Shown here in pieces: positions 1 to 8,564 of a stretch of DNA of 64,000 nt. The notes below the pieces were generated by a model. The model did not search any database. It was not told the origin of the DNA and saw nothing but the letters and a program-made list of their open reading frames with translations. The stretch is taken from assembly GCA_006226375.1 (NCBI GenBank), contig SBHC01000081.1, positions 62,001 through 126,000 on the forward strand. Reading direction: 5' to 3'. The stretch comes from Deltaproteobacteria bacterium. GTDB taxonomy: Bacteria > Myxococcota_C > UBA6777. Position 1 is the stretch's first letter. The number at the start of each line of letters is the position of its first letter. The translations under genes and the position numbers were made by a program.

Positions 1-187
1 TCATCGCAACCGACGTCATCCCCAGTTCTTTGGCCCGGTTGATCACCCCGTACTCTTTCTTGGGGTTGTCGATCCGACCGATCCGCTGCGCACCGTCCAA
101 CAAGCTGTAGGTTGTATGCAGGTGCAGGTGTGTAAACTGGCGGATTTTGGGAGCAGACGGCTCTACCAATTCGATCTTCGAGGACAT
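1..187 (-). CDS. dnaE: DNA polymerase III subunit alpha, N-terminal fragment
   Basis: Only the first 62 codons are inside the window; the gene continues beyond the left edge. The start codon is preceded by a good Shine-Dalgarno (GGAG, about 8 bases upstream). The peptide FTHLHLHTTYSLLDGAQRI followed by AKELGMTSVAM is the opening of the PHP domain found at the N-terminus of bacterial DnaE, the replicative polymerase catalytic subunit. The HLHLH histidines correspond to the PHP metal-binding motif. It is transcribed away from the neighbouring DUF2723 gene, so the 131-bp gap at 188-318 must hold divergent promoters, but I see no clear boxes there. Assignment rests on 62 residues only; DnaE1 versus an error-prone DnaE2 paralogue cannot be separated from this fragment. 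Confidence 0.88.
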   Translation of the reverse strand, partial: MSSKIELVEPSAPKIRQFTHLHLHTTYSLLDGAQRIGRIDNPKKEYGVINRAKELGMTSVAM

Positions 188-318
188 TCTTATCTCCGTA
201 ACATGCGGGACTTTCGACCCGCTGAGGTCGCTAACGTATCGGCTCAACAACCTACCACAGAGCGCATGTTCAGGAAAGGGTCAGACCAACTTGACTGTGC
301 TCTGAAACGTGGTACCAC

Positions 319-2286
319 ATGGCAACACAAGGAAACGAACGAAAACCCTACCCAGCCCCGAAGGACAGCCCAGTGACAAGCCAAACCCAACCCCGCTCCA
401 TGCGTTGCTACCAGAACGATTTGTACGCAGTGCTGGGCTTGTGCGTTGGATTGGCAGTGTACCTTTGGGGCGGAGCCACGACCATTCAGCCTGCAGACAG
501 CGCTGAATTCTTAACCGTGGTTGCGACAAAAGGTGTGGCGCATCCTTCCGGTTACCCGCTCTACACCATGCTGGGCATTGGCATCTCTTCGTTACTGCCC
601 GTCTCTATACCCCGCGCGTTGGCTATCTTAGCGGCGTTGATTACCTGGGGAACGTTGCTGGGTATCTACTTCTCCCTTCGTCAACTCACCCGCAATCGCC
701 TGACCGCATTCTTTGCGGCCTGCATCGCTGGGACATCGCTGCATATCTGGAAACACGCCACCCACCCCGAGGCGTTTGCGCTGTTGGGCTTCTTTGCAGC
801 CTGGCTTAGCGTCTTTACCGTGTATGCGTTGGACCCCAAACGAACCCACCGGCAACAGCAACTCGCCTGGTACGGTTACGCTTTGTTTGTTGGGTTGTCA
901 TCCTCTCACCACCACTCCATTGTGTTGACTGCACCTTTGGGCGTGTTGCTCCTCTATCGTTTGTTCTTGTCACCCAGAACCAAGCTTACCAACACTGCAG
1001 GGCCGATGCTTGTCGGTGTGTTTCTCTTCCTAATGGGCTTGACTCCCTACTTGTATCTGCTTGCCGCAGGACAAACCAACAAAATGGGGTCGTGGGGAAG
1101 CATCTCCACAATGGGAGACCTTTGGAACCACTTCCTTCGCAAAGAATTTGGGACCTTCCAAAGCGGTCTTTACGCTTCAGGTCGTCCTTGGTGGTTTCAT
1201 TCGGTTGCCTACCTCAAGCGACTCTTTGCCTGGAAAGGCTCGTTCCCCTACGGACTTTGCGTTGCACCCTTGCTAGGGATGCTCTTGTTTGCGCTGCGTC
1301 GTTGGCCCAAGCCGTTGGGTGAGGGTGCAACACCAGAAGCTCATGACGAGAGACGCTGGAGACGTGAGATTGTTGGAGCGTGGTTGTTGTGCTGGATCTG
1401 CGCAGGCCTGTTGTTTCCGACCCAACTGATGATGGGCAAAGAACACCTCGATCAGTACGTAGCAGCGAGATTTTTCCTGCTTCCCGATGTGTTTGTGGGG
1501 CTCCTCGCAGGTGTGGGACTCGCGATCCTGTATGACCGCGCTCAGCACCTCCAGACGAGATACAACGAGGCACAAGAACAGTCCACGACGACGCGACGTT
1601 TTCTGGTGCCACTGCTGAACATTACGGTGGTGTACCTGCTGGTGATGGCCGCAGTGAAACAATATCCTGAAGGCTCATCCCACCACCGCAACTGGATTGA
1701 GAGCTACGCCAGAGACATCCTGCGCGAAGCACCCAAAGGTGCTCTGGTGATGGAAGCCAACGACGAAGCAACCTGCTTTGGCGTACGTTACCTACAGACG
1801 GTTCTGAAGATCCGGCAGGATGTTCGGATGGTTTGCATCCCTTTGCTTGCACGAAAGTGGTACGTCGACCAGCTCAAGGCAGCCTGGCCTGAGTTCTCCT
1901 ACAGGTGGCATCCAAAGAACATCTCCTCGGTTGCGATCTTGCGCCATTACTACAAGCTGGGTCGTCCAGTCCATGCCACTGAGTTGTACAATCGCTCGAT
2001 GCGTTCGTCGTTTTTGTGGCTGCCTTACGGTGTAACCTGGCAGGCTTGGCCTCACCCCAAGAAGACTCCTCCGCCTCCCCCACAAATAGAGAAACGCTTG
2101 CTCACCAACTACCGAAAGTTGTCCAAGCAAAGACCGCTCCCCCATCGCACCAAAGACCCATGGCCCACCCTTGTGGTTCGACGTTACGCGAACCCGTGGT
2201 TTGCTCTTGCCATTGTCTATCGCAAGATGAGAAAACCCAGAGCCGTGCGTCGCTGCCGCCGACGCGCCCGCTTGTACGTGCCTTAG
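319..2286 (+). CDS. DUF2723 (TMEM260-like) membrane glycosyltransferase
   Basis: Polytopic membrane protein of 655 residues. After a short polar N-terminus there are about ten to twelve hydrophobic segments up to residue ~450, then a ~200-residue extracytoplasmic C-terminal part ending in an Arg-rich tail. The first loop contains DSAEF and GVAHPSGYPLYT, the signature of the DUF2723 family (PF11028), in which the Asp/Glu pair sits where GT-C glycosyltransferases bind the lipid-sugar donor; human TMEM260 in this family is a protein O-mannosyltransferase. I infer transfer of a sugar from a polyprenyl-phosphate donor to an extracytoplasmic acceptor. The start has no strong Shine-Dalgarno; a second in-frame ATG at 400 is possible. 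It is convergent, 9 bp apart, with the PLD gene. Confidence 0.8.
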   Translation: MATQGNERKPYPAPKDSPVTSQTQPRSMRCYQNDLYAVLGLCVGLAVYLWGGATTIQPADSAEFLTVVATKGVAHPSGYPLYTMLGIGISSLLPVSIPRALAILAALITWGTLLGIYFSLRQLTRNRLTAFFAACIAGTSLHIWKHATHPEAFALLGFFAAWLSVFTVYALDPKRTHRQQQLAWYGYALFVGLSSSHHHSIVLTAPLGVLLLYRLFLSPRTKLTNTAGPMLVGVFLFLMGLTPYLYLLAAGQTNKMGSWGSISTMGDLWNHFLRKEFGTFQSGLYASGRPWWFHSVAYLKRLFAWKGSFPYGLCVAPLLGMLLFALRRWPKPLGEGATPEAHDERRWRREIVGAWLLCWICAGLLFPTQLMMGKEHLDQYVAARFFLLPDVFVGLLAGVGLAILYDRAQHLQTRYNEAQEQSTTTRRFLVPLLNITVVYLLVMAAVKQYPEGSSHHRNWIESYARDILREAPKGALVMEANDEATCFGVRYLQTVLKIRQDVRMVCIPLLARKWYVDQLKAAWPEFSYRWHPKNISSVAILRHYYKLGRPVHATELYNRSMRSSFLWLPYGVTWQAWPHPKKTPPPPPQIEKRLLTNYRKLSKQRPLPHRTKDPWPTLVVRRYANPWFALAIVYRKMRKPRAVRRCRRRARLYVP

Positions 2287-2295
2287 GAACTTGGA

Positions 2296-2988
2296 TTAGC
2301 GATTGCCAGGAGCGAAGTCTTCCCAAAGACGCTCGAACTCGTCCTGAAACGCCCGAACCATGCCGGGCTGCTCCAAGATCATCAAGTTCTCTTGGTTCCG
2401 CGTGCTTGCGCTTCGGGTCCAGTTGAAGCTTCCGTTCAAGAGCAGCTGTCCATCCAGGATAGCAAACTTGTGGTGCATGTGGTCGGGGCTGTCGTCAAAG
2501 CGGACTGGGACACCCTCTCGTGCCAGCTCAATCACATCAGAGCCACGATCGAGAGCCTTGTCGTCATCCGACAAAATGCGGACCTTCACACCAGCGTTGT
2601 GTTTGTCCAAAATCACCCGAGAGATTCGATTGTCGGTGATGGTGAACACGCAGATATCGAGGGACTTCTTCGCTTTCCGAAGCACCGCGAGCAACCGGTC
2701 CAACGAGTCATCGCTAGGAAAGAACAACGCCTCTTCGTGAAAATCTTGGGGAGCAAAGGTATGGTCGAGAGCTTTGTGGATATCTTCGGTCCACTCCAAA
2801 ACCTCACGGTCGCGAGGGTCTTTCATTCGTTCTGCGACCAACTCGTATACTTTGCGCCGCAACAAGTCGCGCTCTCTCTTGGAGAGGGAACTTTCCGACA
2901 ACATGTCACGAAACACCGCAGATTCCCCTCGGGAGAGTTTGTTGTCGTCGAGGCTTTGCTCCAAAAACTTAAACAGTTGGTCTAACAT
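2296..2988 (-). CDS. Phospholipase D-like (single HKD) nuclease-type protein
   Basis: A 230-residue soluble protein. The C-terminal half is a PLD-like domain (PF13091 type) with a single HxKxxxxD motif, HHKFAILDG, followed by the usual GSFNWT and a nearby Glu in RNQENLMIL. Single-HKD proteins such as the Nuc endonuclease and mitochondrial PLD6/Zucchini dimerise to build the active site, so a nuclease or phosphodiesterase role is likely; the substrate cannot be told. The N-terminal ~90 residues are helical and charged, without a recognised domain. There is no signal peptide. I chose the ATG at 2988 because GGAAAGGA lies just upstream; an ATG 42 bases earlier is possible but is poorly supported. 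It lies 75 bp downstream of the Ser/Thr kinase gene in the same direction. Confidence 0.82.
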   Translation of the reverse strand: MLDQLFKFLEQSLDDNKLSRGESAVFRDMLSESSLSKRERDLLRRKVYELVAERMKDPRDREVLEWTEDIHKALDHTFAPQDFHEEALFFPSDDSLDRLLAVLRKAKKSLDICVFTITDNRISRVILDKHNAGVKVRILSDDDKALDRGSDVIELAREGVPVRFDDSPDHMHHKFAILDGQLLLNGSFNWTRSASTRNQENLMILEQPGMVRAFQDEFERLWEDFAPGNR

Positions 2989-3063
2989 GGTTTCCTTTCC
3001 ATGAATGGGAAACGTGAGTGAAATGGACAAGGGGAAGGAAAAGGCCAGAAGCAGAGCCCCAGC

Positions 3064-4737
3064 CTACTGTATCGGCTGATTCCAATGAGCCCAAAAGTAG
3101 AAGGCAAGAATCACAATGGCACCCAACCCCACCACCAAGAGGCCAAACAACCAACGACGGGTTTTGGAGGGGCTTTTTCTGCCAACGCTTTGCTCGGTCG
3201 TTTTGTCACCATGAAGCTCCCACACATTGTAACCCGGCGACGTGGGAGCAGAGTCCAACGCAGGCATGTGAGGTTGCAGAGGTACCGCAGGACCGGAGTC
3301 GCTTGGGCCCTGTGGATGGGGCATCACAGGAACCTGCCCATGGCCTGACGCATCAGGCAAAGAACTAGGCACCGCAAAGGGATTGGGCGGGCCCGGAGGC
3401 TGTGAAGGAACCTGGAACGGGTTGGATGGAGGAGGCCCATTGGATTGCCAGGGTTGCGGAGGCTGCGATGGAACATGCGCCGGAATCGGGGTGTTCACGC
3501 CCTGGGCACCACCGAGGGGTGGAAACGGAAGATTGTTAACACTCTCTGCAATGGTTGAGGGGTACGAGTCGCTGATGATCACGGAAGGACCCGAAGATGG
3601 TATGTTTTGCTGTGCTTGTCGGGCTTGCTCTTCCTGCTCTCTGCGCAACGCCTTCATCCTTGGACTGTCTGCCAACGCAGGAACGTTCCACAGGTCGGTC
3701 GCTTTGACGATGGTCTTGTCGTCAACATCACCGGCGTTATAGGGTTCGAAGCTAGGACCTTGCACAGCGGCATCCAATGCCTCGTACAACTCGCGCGCGT
3801 CCTGGTAACGTTCGCCAGGCTTCTTCGCAAGGACCCGACGAATCACGCCTTGGATTCCCTGAGGGATGGTTCGGTTGGGCAACAACTCCAACAAATTGGG
3901 AGGGTCATGACGGAGGTGACGTTCCATCACCTCCACAGGCCGCTTGGCGCCCCAGAACGGAGGACGTCCGCTGATCAACTCGAACAGAATGGCCCCTACC
4001 GCGTAAATGTCCGCGCGGTAGTCAACAGGAGCGTCCACGATAATCTGCTCGGGTGCCATGTAGTGTGGAGTGCCGACGACCATACCGGCCGCGGTAAGTT
4101 TGCGGTCGTCACCGGCCGTAAAGAGAGCGATGCCGAAGTCGTACAATTTGACCAGCCGGCTGGACAGATTGTCCACGGAGTGGTCTTGTCCACCGCGAGA
4201 GACCAGCATCATGTTCTCGGGCTTCAGGTCCCGGTGAACCACCCCCGCTCTGTGCATGTAACTGAGGGCGGAGGTCAGCTGGTCAAAGACGTTGTTAATT
4301 TCATCAAATTCCAGGAAGCCCCGTTGGCGACGGGCTTCAAACAGGGTCACCCCTTCCAGCCACTCCATCACCATGTAGGGTCCCACGCCGGAGACATAGC
4401 CCACATCGATGATGGAGACGATGTTCTCGTGCTCCATGCCGGCGAGCACCTTGGCTTCTCGCTCAAACCGGGCCTGACTCTCGTCGTCGGTGACGAGATT
4501 GGGCAGCAAGACCTTGATCGCGACACGTCGGCCCAGATCGGCATGAGCGCCACGGTACACGGTGCCGCTACCACCAGCGCCGATGCGCTGTTCAATCACA
4601 TACTTCCCCACCACCTTCCCGATCAAAGGATCGGCTTCACCAGCCAAGGACGCACCACATCGACTGCAGTACGTGGCCTGCGGTGGGTTTTCACGAGAAC
4701 AATTGGGGCAAACTATGCTCTGTCCGTCGGCGGACAT
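3064..4737 (-). CDS. Zinc-ribbon Ser/Thr protein kinase with C-terminal membrane anchor
   Basis: 557-residue Hanks-type kinase. Residues ~9-33 form a four-Cys zinc ribbon (CPNC...CSRC). The kinase domain (~45-320) carries the glycine loop GAGGSGTVYRG, VAIKVL with the ATP-binding Lys, HRDLKPENMM, YDFGIALF and the APEQ activation-segment motif, so all catalytic elements are intact. A Pro/Gln/Asn-rich linker of about 180 residues leads to one transmembrane helix near residue 530 and a very short outer tail. This topology puts the kinase in the cytoplasm with almost nothing outside, so it is probably activated by a cytoplasmic or membrane partner. A PP2C-like protein and a second kinase lie elsewhere in the window, but none is adjacent. 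Typical of myxobacterial-type signalling. Confidence 0.93.
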   Translation of the reverse strand: MSADGQSIVCPNCSRENPPQATYCSRCGASLAGEADPLIGKVVGKYVIEQRIGAGGSGTVYRGAHADLGRRVAIKVLLPNLVTDDESQARFEREAKVLAGMEHENIVSIIDVGYVSGVGPYMVMEWLEGVTLFEARRQRGFLEFDEINNVFDQLTSALSYMHRAGVVHRDLKPENMMLVSRGGQDHSVDNLSSRLVKLYDFGIALFTAGDDRKLTAAGMVVGTPHYMAPEQIIVDAPVDYRADIYAVGAILFELISGRPPFWGAKRPVEVMERHLRHDPPNLLELLPNRTIPQGIQGVIRRVLAKKPGERYQDARELYEALDAAVQGPSFEPYNAGDVDDKTIVKATDLWNVPALADSPRMKALRREQEEQARQAQQNIPSSGPSVIISDSYPSTIAESVNNLPFPPLGGAQGVNTPIPAHVPSQPPQPWQSNGPPPSNPFQVPSQPPGPPNPFAVPSSLPDASGHGQVPVMPHPQGPSDSGPAVPLQPHMPALDSAPTSPGYNVWELHGDKTTEQSVGRKSPSKTRRWLFGLLVVGLGAIVILAFYFWAHWNQPIQ

Positions 4738-5150
4738 GGTATCTCATCCTGTTGTTCGTGTGCACAAGGCGAACCCTCTCTACAACCCAAATCCAAGCAA
4801 CCCACAACGCATCAAAGGACGTCGCTGAGAATCGCTCCAAGAGCTTGTTCGAAAAGCAAAGTTTTGGAGCACTCATAGCTTTCCAGGGAGGGCGGAATCA
4901 TAGCAGAGGTACCCTAGCACAACAGCCCCTACAAAGAAAGCGTCCACGAGAACATCGAGAATCGCACAAGTTGAGAGGGCGTTCGTACCACCCCAAGAAA
5001 GAAGAAAGGAAAGGGTTGCAATTGGAGCCACTTTCGCTAGAATCCCGCTCGACTGCACACCGGCACCCTCTCTTGTTTCTCCATAAGTAGCGGCAGTGTC
5101 TCACATTTTGTGCATCCTCGTACAACCAAGACAAAGAACAGGAGTCGTCG
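4738..5150. other. Intergenic region between the kinase and gltX
   Basis: A 413-bp gap between divergent genes. No open reading frame with a credible start and composition is visible on either strand. It should hold the promoter of the kinase gene, which I cannot point to, and that of gltX (listed separately). No tRNA, hairpin terminator or riboswitch-like structure was recognised. Confidence 0.5.
5016..5043 (+). promoter_or_regulatory. Candidate sigma-70-type promoter for gltX
   Basis: TTGCAA at 5016-5021 and TAGAAT at 5038-5043 are separated by 16 bp, a near-consensus pairing, with the gltX start about 107 bp downstream. This is recognised by eye only. The predicted leader of about 100 bases contains no obvious attenuator. 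Confidence 0.4.
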
Positions 5151-6611
5151 ATGACAGTTCGGGTTCGTTTTGCGCCAAGCCCCACCGGCTACCTCCACGT
5201 GGGTGGGCTTCGTACCGCGTTATACAACTACTTGTTTGCTCGCAAACACGGCGGTGTTTTCCTTCTTCGCATCGAAGACACCGACCGCAACCGGTACGTG
5301 GAAGGAGCGATCGAGAACCTCATCGAAAGTCTCCGATGGTGCGGACTCGACTTCGATGAAGGACCCGGCGCAGAAGGCGACGTTGGACCTTACATCCAAA
5401 GTGAACGACTGGAGATGTACCAACGCTTCGCTCAACAGCTTCTCGACAACGATCAAGCCTACTACGCATTCGACACAGCAGAAGAACTCGCTGAGATGCG
5501 AACCCGGCAAGAACAAGCCAAGGTCCCCTCTGTTCACTACGAGAGGGACACCATGCGCAACAGCTTGAATCACAGCGCAGAGCAAGTCCAACAGTGGATG
5601 GACGAGGGACAGCCTTACGTTGTACGCCTGAAGATTCCCGACCAGGACGTCTTTAAGATGCACGACCTTGTGCGCGGCGATATCGAGTTCAAGCGTGAGC
5701 ACGTTGACGACCAGATCCTTCTCAAGAGCGATGGTTTTCCGACCTATCACCTCGCCAGCGTTGTCGATGACCACCACATGGGCATCACCCACATCATTCG
5801 TGGAGAAGAGTGGCTGTCTAGCGTGCCGCGACACCTCGTGATGTACAACTACTTCGGCTGGGAAGTCCCCAAGATGGTTCACCTCCCGCTCCTGCTCAAC
5901 AAAGACAAAAGCAAGTTGAGCAAGAGACAAAACGACGTCGCAGTGGAAGACTACCGAACCAAAGGTTATCTACCGGAAGCCCTCGTCAACTTCGTCGCTC
6001 TCCTCGGCTGGAACCCTGGAGATAACCGCGAGGAATTCACCATGGACGAATTGGTCGATGCGTTCTCCGTGGAGCGTATCAACAAGTCTGGGGCTGTCTT
6101 CGAGTTGGACAAGCTCAAATGGTTCAACAAGCGTAAGGTTCATGAACTGAGCGTGAGCGAACTTACTGCCCAGGCTCGCCCGGCTCTCGAAGAGGCAGGC
6201 TTCGACCTCCCCTCTGACGAAACGTTGGAGCGTATTGTTGGCTTGCTTCAAGAGCGATTGACCCTCTCCAATGAGGTCGCAACGCTTGGCTCTTATTTCT
6301 TCCAAGATCCAGAAGAGTACGACCCCAAAGCCGTCAAGAAGCGATGGAAGGCCGACTCCTCTGACCTGGCTCGTGAGTTTGCTGACACTCTCGAAGGCCT
6401 GGAGTCATTCGACGCTGCAAGCATCGAAGCTGCCCTCAACGCCTTTGCTGAAGAGCGCGAGATGAAAGCAGGCCCCATGTTTGTGGTAGCAAGGCTCTCC
6501 GTGAGCGGCATGAGCGGCGGACCCGACCTCTTTCCAATGATGGAAGTGATCGGACAAGAAGCCTGCGCCCGTCGACTCCGCCTCGCCGCCGACCGCCTCC
6601 AAAAAGACTAG
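5151..6611 (+). CDS. gltX: Glutamyl-tRNA synthetase
   Basis: 486-residue class I aminoacyl-tRNA synthetase that charges tRNA-Glu in the cytoplasm. The N-terminus contains RFAPSPTGYLHVGGLRT, the HIGH-equivalent signature of GlxRS enzymes, then RIEDTDR; the KMSKS-equivalent loop appears as KLSKR near residue 254. Length is normal for bacterial GltX. The C-terminal anticodon-binding helical domain is present (residues ~330-486). AGGAG lies about 6 bases before the ATG. In non-discriminating lineages this enzyme also makes Glu-tRNA-Gln; nothing here decides that. It is the last gene before the GATC-rich gap. Confidence 0.97.
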   Translation: MTVRVRFAPSPTGYLHVGGLRTALYNYLFARKHGGVFLLRIEDTDRNRYVEGAIENLIESLRWCGLDFDEGPGAEGDVGPYIQSERLEMYQRFAQQLLDNDQAYYAFDTAEELAEMRTRQEQAKVPSVHYERDTMRNSLNHSAEQVQQWMDEGQPYVVRLKIPDQDVFKMHDLVRGDIEFKREHVDDQILLKSDGFPTYHLASVVDDHHMGITHIIRGEEWLSSVPRHLVMYNYFGWEVPKMVHLPLLLNKDKSKLSKRQNDVAVEDYRTKGYLPEALVNFVALLGWNPGDNREEFTMDELVDAFSVERINKSGAVFELDKLKWFNKRKVHELSVSELTAQARPALEEAGFDLPSDETLERIVGLLQERLTLSNEVATLGSYFFQDPEEYDPKAVKKRWKADSSDLAREFADTLEGLESFDAASIEAALNAFAEEREMKAGPMFVVARLSVSGMSGGPDLFPMMEVIGQEACARRLRLAADRLQKD

Positions 6612-7376
6612 CCCCCACCCAACAAGGCAACCTCTCCAAGCCGCTCCAACGACCCATTCACAACCCCCACCATCGCCCCTGCCCCCACATGATCAGGGGA
6701 CGCTTGCGCCTGAAAGACCCTCAAAGAGAGCATAATTCCACTACCAATTAAGTATCACTCTGCATCAAAGTCCTATTCTTTTCGGCACTTGGGATGATCA
6801 TGGTAGAGACCACACGAGCATGCTGCGGCAAAGATGGCTCACTCTACCAGATCTTGGGTCCTCCTGTCGCAAAGGGACTAGATCCTGCGCAAATGCGTTT
6901 TCGGGTAAAACGTCACAAGCCTGTTTTTGAAGGGGTTTTTGATCAACGCATGATCACAAATCTTGACAGACTCTAAAAAAATGGGGATCGCAGGGCAAAT
7001 TAAGGACAATTGTCCCAAAAAAGGTGCCATGGGGTGCCCTTGAGGTGGCATGTGCGAGTATTGATTTCATAAGAAATAACAAAGCAATAGATAGCGATCC
7101 TTGGATCCGATCTTCTTTTAAGTTGACAGGATCGCTGGAAGACTTCAGCATAAGAGGACCAATGGGGAGATCTCCCCCTAGACTTCGTAACAATCGACAA
7201 GAGACGAAGCATCCATCTGCGATCTTCACCACGTTGCAGGATCGCAAATCGAGTCTTCGACACACAGGTGAATGGTTTCCCCAACGGATATCCACACCGT
7301 CCAGAAAGACTCTTGTGACGCACACCAAGATGCCAGCAACCGTTCGACCTCTTACTTGAAGCGAGACTGCGATACG
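6612..7376. other. Gene-free 765-bp stretch before the DNA methyltransferase
   Basis: I find no convincing gene here. Short open frames exist on both strands (for example 6794-6976 plus and 6954-7436 minus) but they resemble no family and the latter overlaps the methylase start. Composition is visibly more A/T-rich than the flanking genes. The content of note is the dense set of GATC sites at 6691-7243 (separate entry), repeated GGATCGC/GCGATC cores, and one DnaA-box-like nonamer ATATCCACA at 7288-7296 (one mismatch to the E. coli consensus). The methylase promoter must lie in this region. Confidence 0.6.
6691..7243. promoter_or_regulatory. Array of 14 GATC sites upstream of DpnA-like methylase
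   Basis: GATC occurs at 6691, 6796, 6850, 6881, 6941, 6952, 6986, 7096, 7104, 7109, 7130, 7169, 7221 and 7240: 14 in 553 bp, where random sequence of equal base composition would give about two. Several sit in larger palindromes: TGATCA four times, AGATCT twice, GGATCC once. The core GGATCGC or its inverse recurs at 6985, 7094, 7129 and 7239. By contrast gltX next door has about five GATC in 1461 bp. The array lies directly before a gene whose product resembles GATC methylases, so methylation-sensitive control or a SeqA/Dam-like origin or repair element is a reasonable inference; function is not shown. Confidence 0.7.
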
Positions 7377-8387
7377 ATGAAAGTCATCCAGGACCACGAT
7401 CCATACTACGCTATTGATGGTTTTCAGTTGTACCATGGAAACAGCTTGGAGCTACTCTCTCGAATCCCCGAAGAGAGCGTCGATATGATCTTTGCAGACC
7501 CTCCGTACGGATTGTCCAATGGGGGCTTCACCTGTCAGGGTGGGCAACGTGTTGCCGTCCACAAAGGTGACTGGGACAAGAGCAAAGGGGTAGAGCAGGA
7601 CTTTGCCTTCCATCAAAAGTGGATTGCTGCCTGCCACCGAGTGCTTAAACCCGGAGGCACAATCTGGGTATCCGGCTCGTACCACTCTATCTTTGCATGC
7701 GGTTACGCCCTTCAAATGGCTGAGTTCAAGCTCCTCAACGATATAGCCTGGTACAAACCCAATGGCGCTCCCAACCTGAGTTGTCGCTACTTTACCGCCA
7801 GCCATGAGACCTTGCTGTGGGCCAGAAAAGGCCAAAAGTCTCGTCACACGTTCAACTACGACGAAATGAAACACGGCGAGTGGCACAACAACGACAGGCT
7901 AAAAAAACCCAACAAGCAGATGCGTTCGGTGTGGTCGCTGAGCACGGCACGTGGAGAAGAAACGCGCCTTGGCAAGCACCCCACCCAAAAGCCCATGGCG
8001 CTGTTGGAACGGATTGTCCTTGCAAGCACAGAGCCCGGCGACCTCGTTCTCGACCCGTTTGCTGGCAGCTCCACGACAGGCATCGCAGCCCTCAAGCACG
8101 GCCGTCGGTTTGTGGGGATGGATATCGACGAAGAATACCTGGATCTCTCCCAACGCCGCGCCGACAAGCTCTGGTCTGAGTTGTACAGCGACAAAGAACC
8201 TCTGGAAGTCTCCGAGCGTCCTCCCAAAGCTCCCGAAGACATGCAAGAGGAAGTGGTCATGTCACCCAGCGCAAAGAAGGTGATTCGACGTCGCAAAGAG
8301 TCCCGGCCAAAGGACACTTCCAAAGCATCACCCCCACGCTCTTCCAACAACACTCGCTCTTCCACGGAACTTTACGCGGTAGACTAA
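7377..8387 (+). CDS. DpnA-like beta-class DNA N6-adenine methyltransferase (orphan)
   Basis: 336-residue DNA methyltransferase. Catalytic motif IV DPPYG lies at residues 41-45 and the AdoMet motif I FAGSSTTG starts at residue 228, the order of the beta class. GLSNGG, GDWDK, APNLSCRYF, GKHPTQKP and the overall spacing are strikingly like M2.DpnII (DpnA) of Streptococcus pneumoniae, which methylates adenine in GATC and is unusual in accepting single-stranded DNA. About 60 basic and Ser-rich C-terminal residues extend beyond the usual DpnA length. No restriction endonuclease gene is adjacent, so it appears solitary. The ATG at 7377 fits the family's N-terminus; a longer frame opens at 7272. GATC specificity is inferred from resemblance and from the site array upstream. 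Confidence 0.88.
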   Translation: MKVIQDHDPYYAIDGFQLYHGNSLELLSRIPEESVDMIFADPPYGLSNGGFTCQGGQRVAVHKGDWDKSKGVEQDFAFHQKWIAACHRVLKPGGTIWVSGSYHSIFACGYALQMAEFKLLNDIAWYKPNGAPNLSCRYFTASHETLLWARKGQKSRHTFNYDEMKHGEWHNNDRLKKPNKQMRSVWSLSTARGEETRLGKHPTQKPMALLERIVLASTEPGDLVLDPFAGSSTTGIAALKHGRRFVGMDIDEEYLDLSQRRADKLWSELYSDKEPLEVSERPPKAPEDMQEEVVMSPSAKKVIRRRKESRPKDTSKASPPRSSNNTRSSTELYAVD

Positions 8388-8514
8388 GCCTTCGTTGCCT
8401 TACCCAACCGTCCTGACACAGCCCATACCTCTCCTCCCATTCTTTCCTTGGGCACTCCATCCCACATCTTTCCACCCGAAGACTTGACGAATACTTTTTC
8501 CTCTCCAATGTGTT

Positions 8515-8537
8515 AGTATGTTGTGAAAGTGCATACT
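8515..8537. promoter_or_regulatory. Short inverted repeat upstream of sugar dehydrogenase gene
   Basis: AGTATG (8515-8520) and its exact inverse CATACT (8532-8537) are separated by 11 bp, 28 bp before the start codon at 8565. The geometry suits a dimeric repressor site overlapping the promoter or leader, but 6-bp arms can arise by chance. Confidence 0.25.
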
Positions 8538-8564
8538 GAAAGAATGTGAGAGGGACCCTTTACA

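Noticed and set aside
3607-4878. 423-codon frame antisense to the first Ser/Thr kinase
   Set aside because: Kinase motifs on the minus strand are complete; the plus frame is a shadow of its codon bias.
6794-6976. 60-codon frame in the GATC-rich gap
   Set aside because: No homology sense, no ribosome binding site, and composition does not resemble genes around it.
6612-7376. Chromosome origin (oriC)
   Set aside because: GATC density recalls E. coli oriC, but only one imperfect DnaA box is seen and dnaA/dnaN/gyrB are absent; kept as an alternative explanation only.
6954-7436. 160-codon minus-strand frame overlapping the methylase start
   Set aside because: Overlaps a well-supported gene and matches no family; the region looks noncoding.
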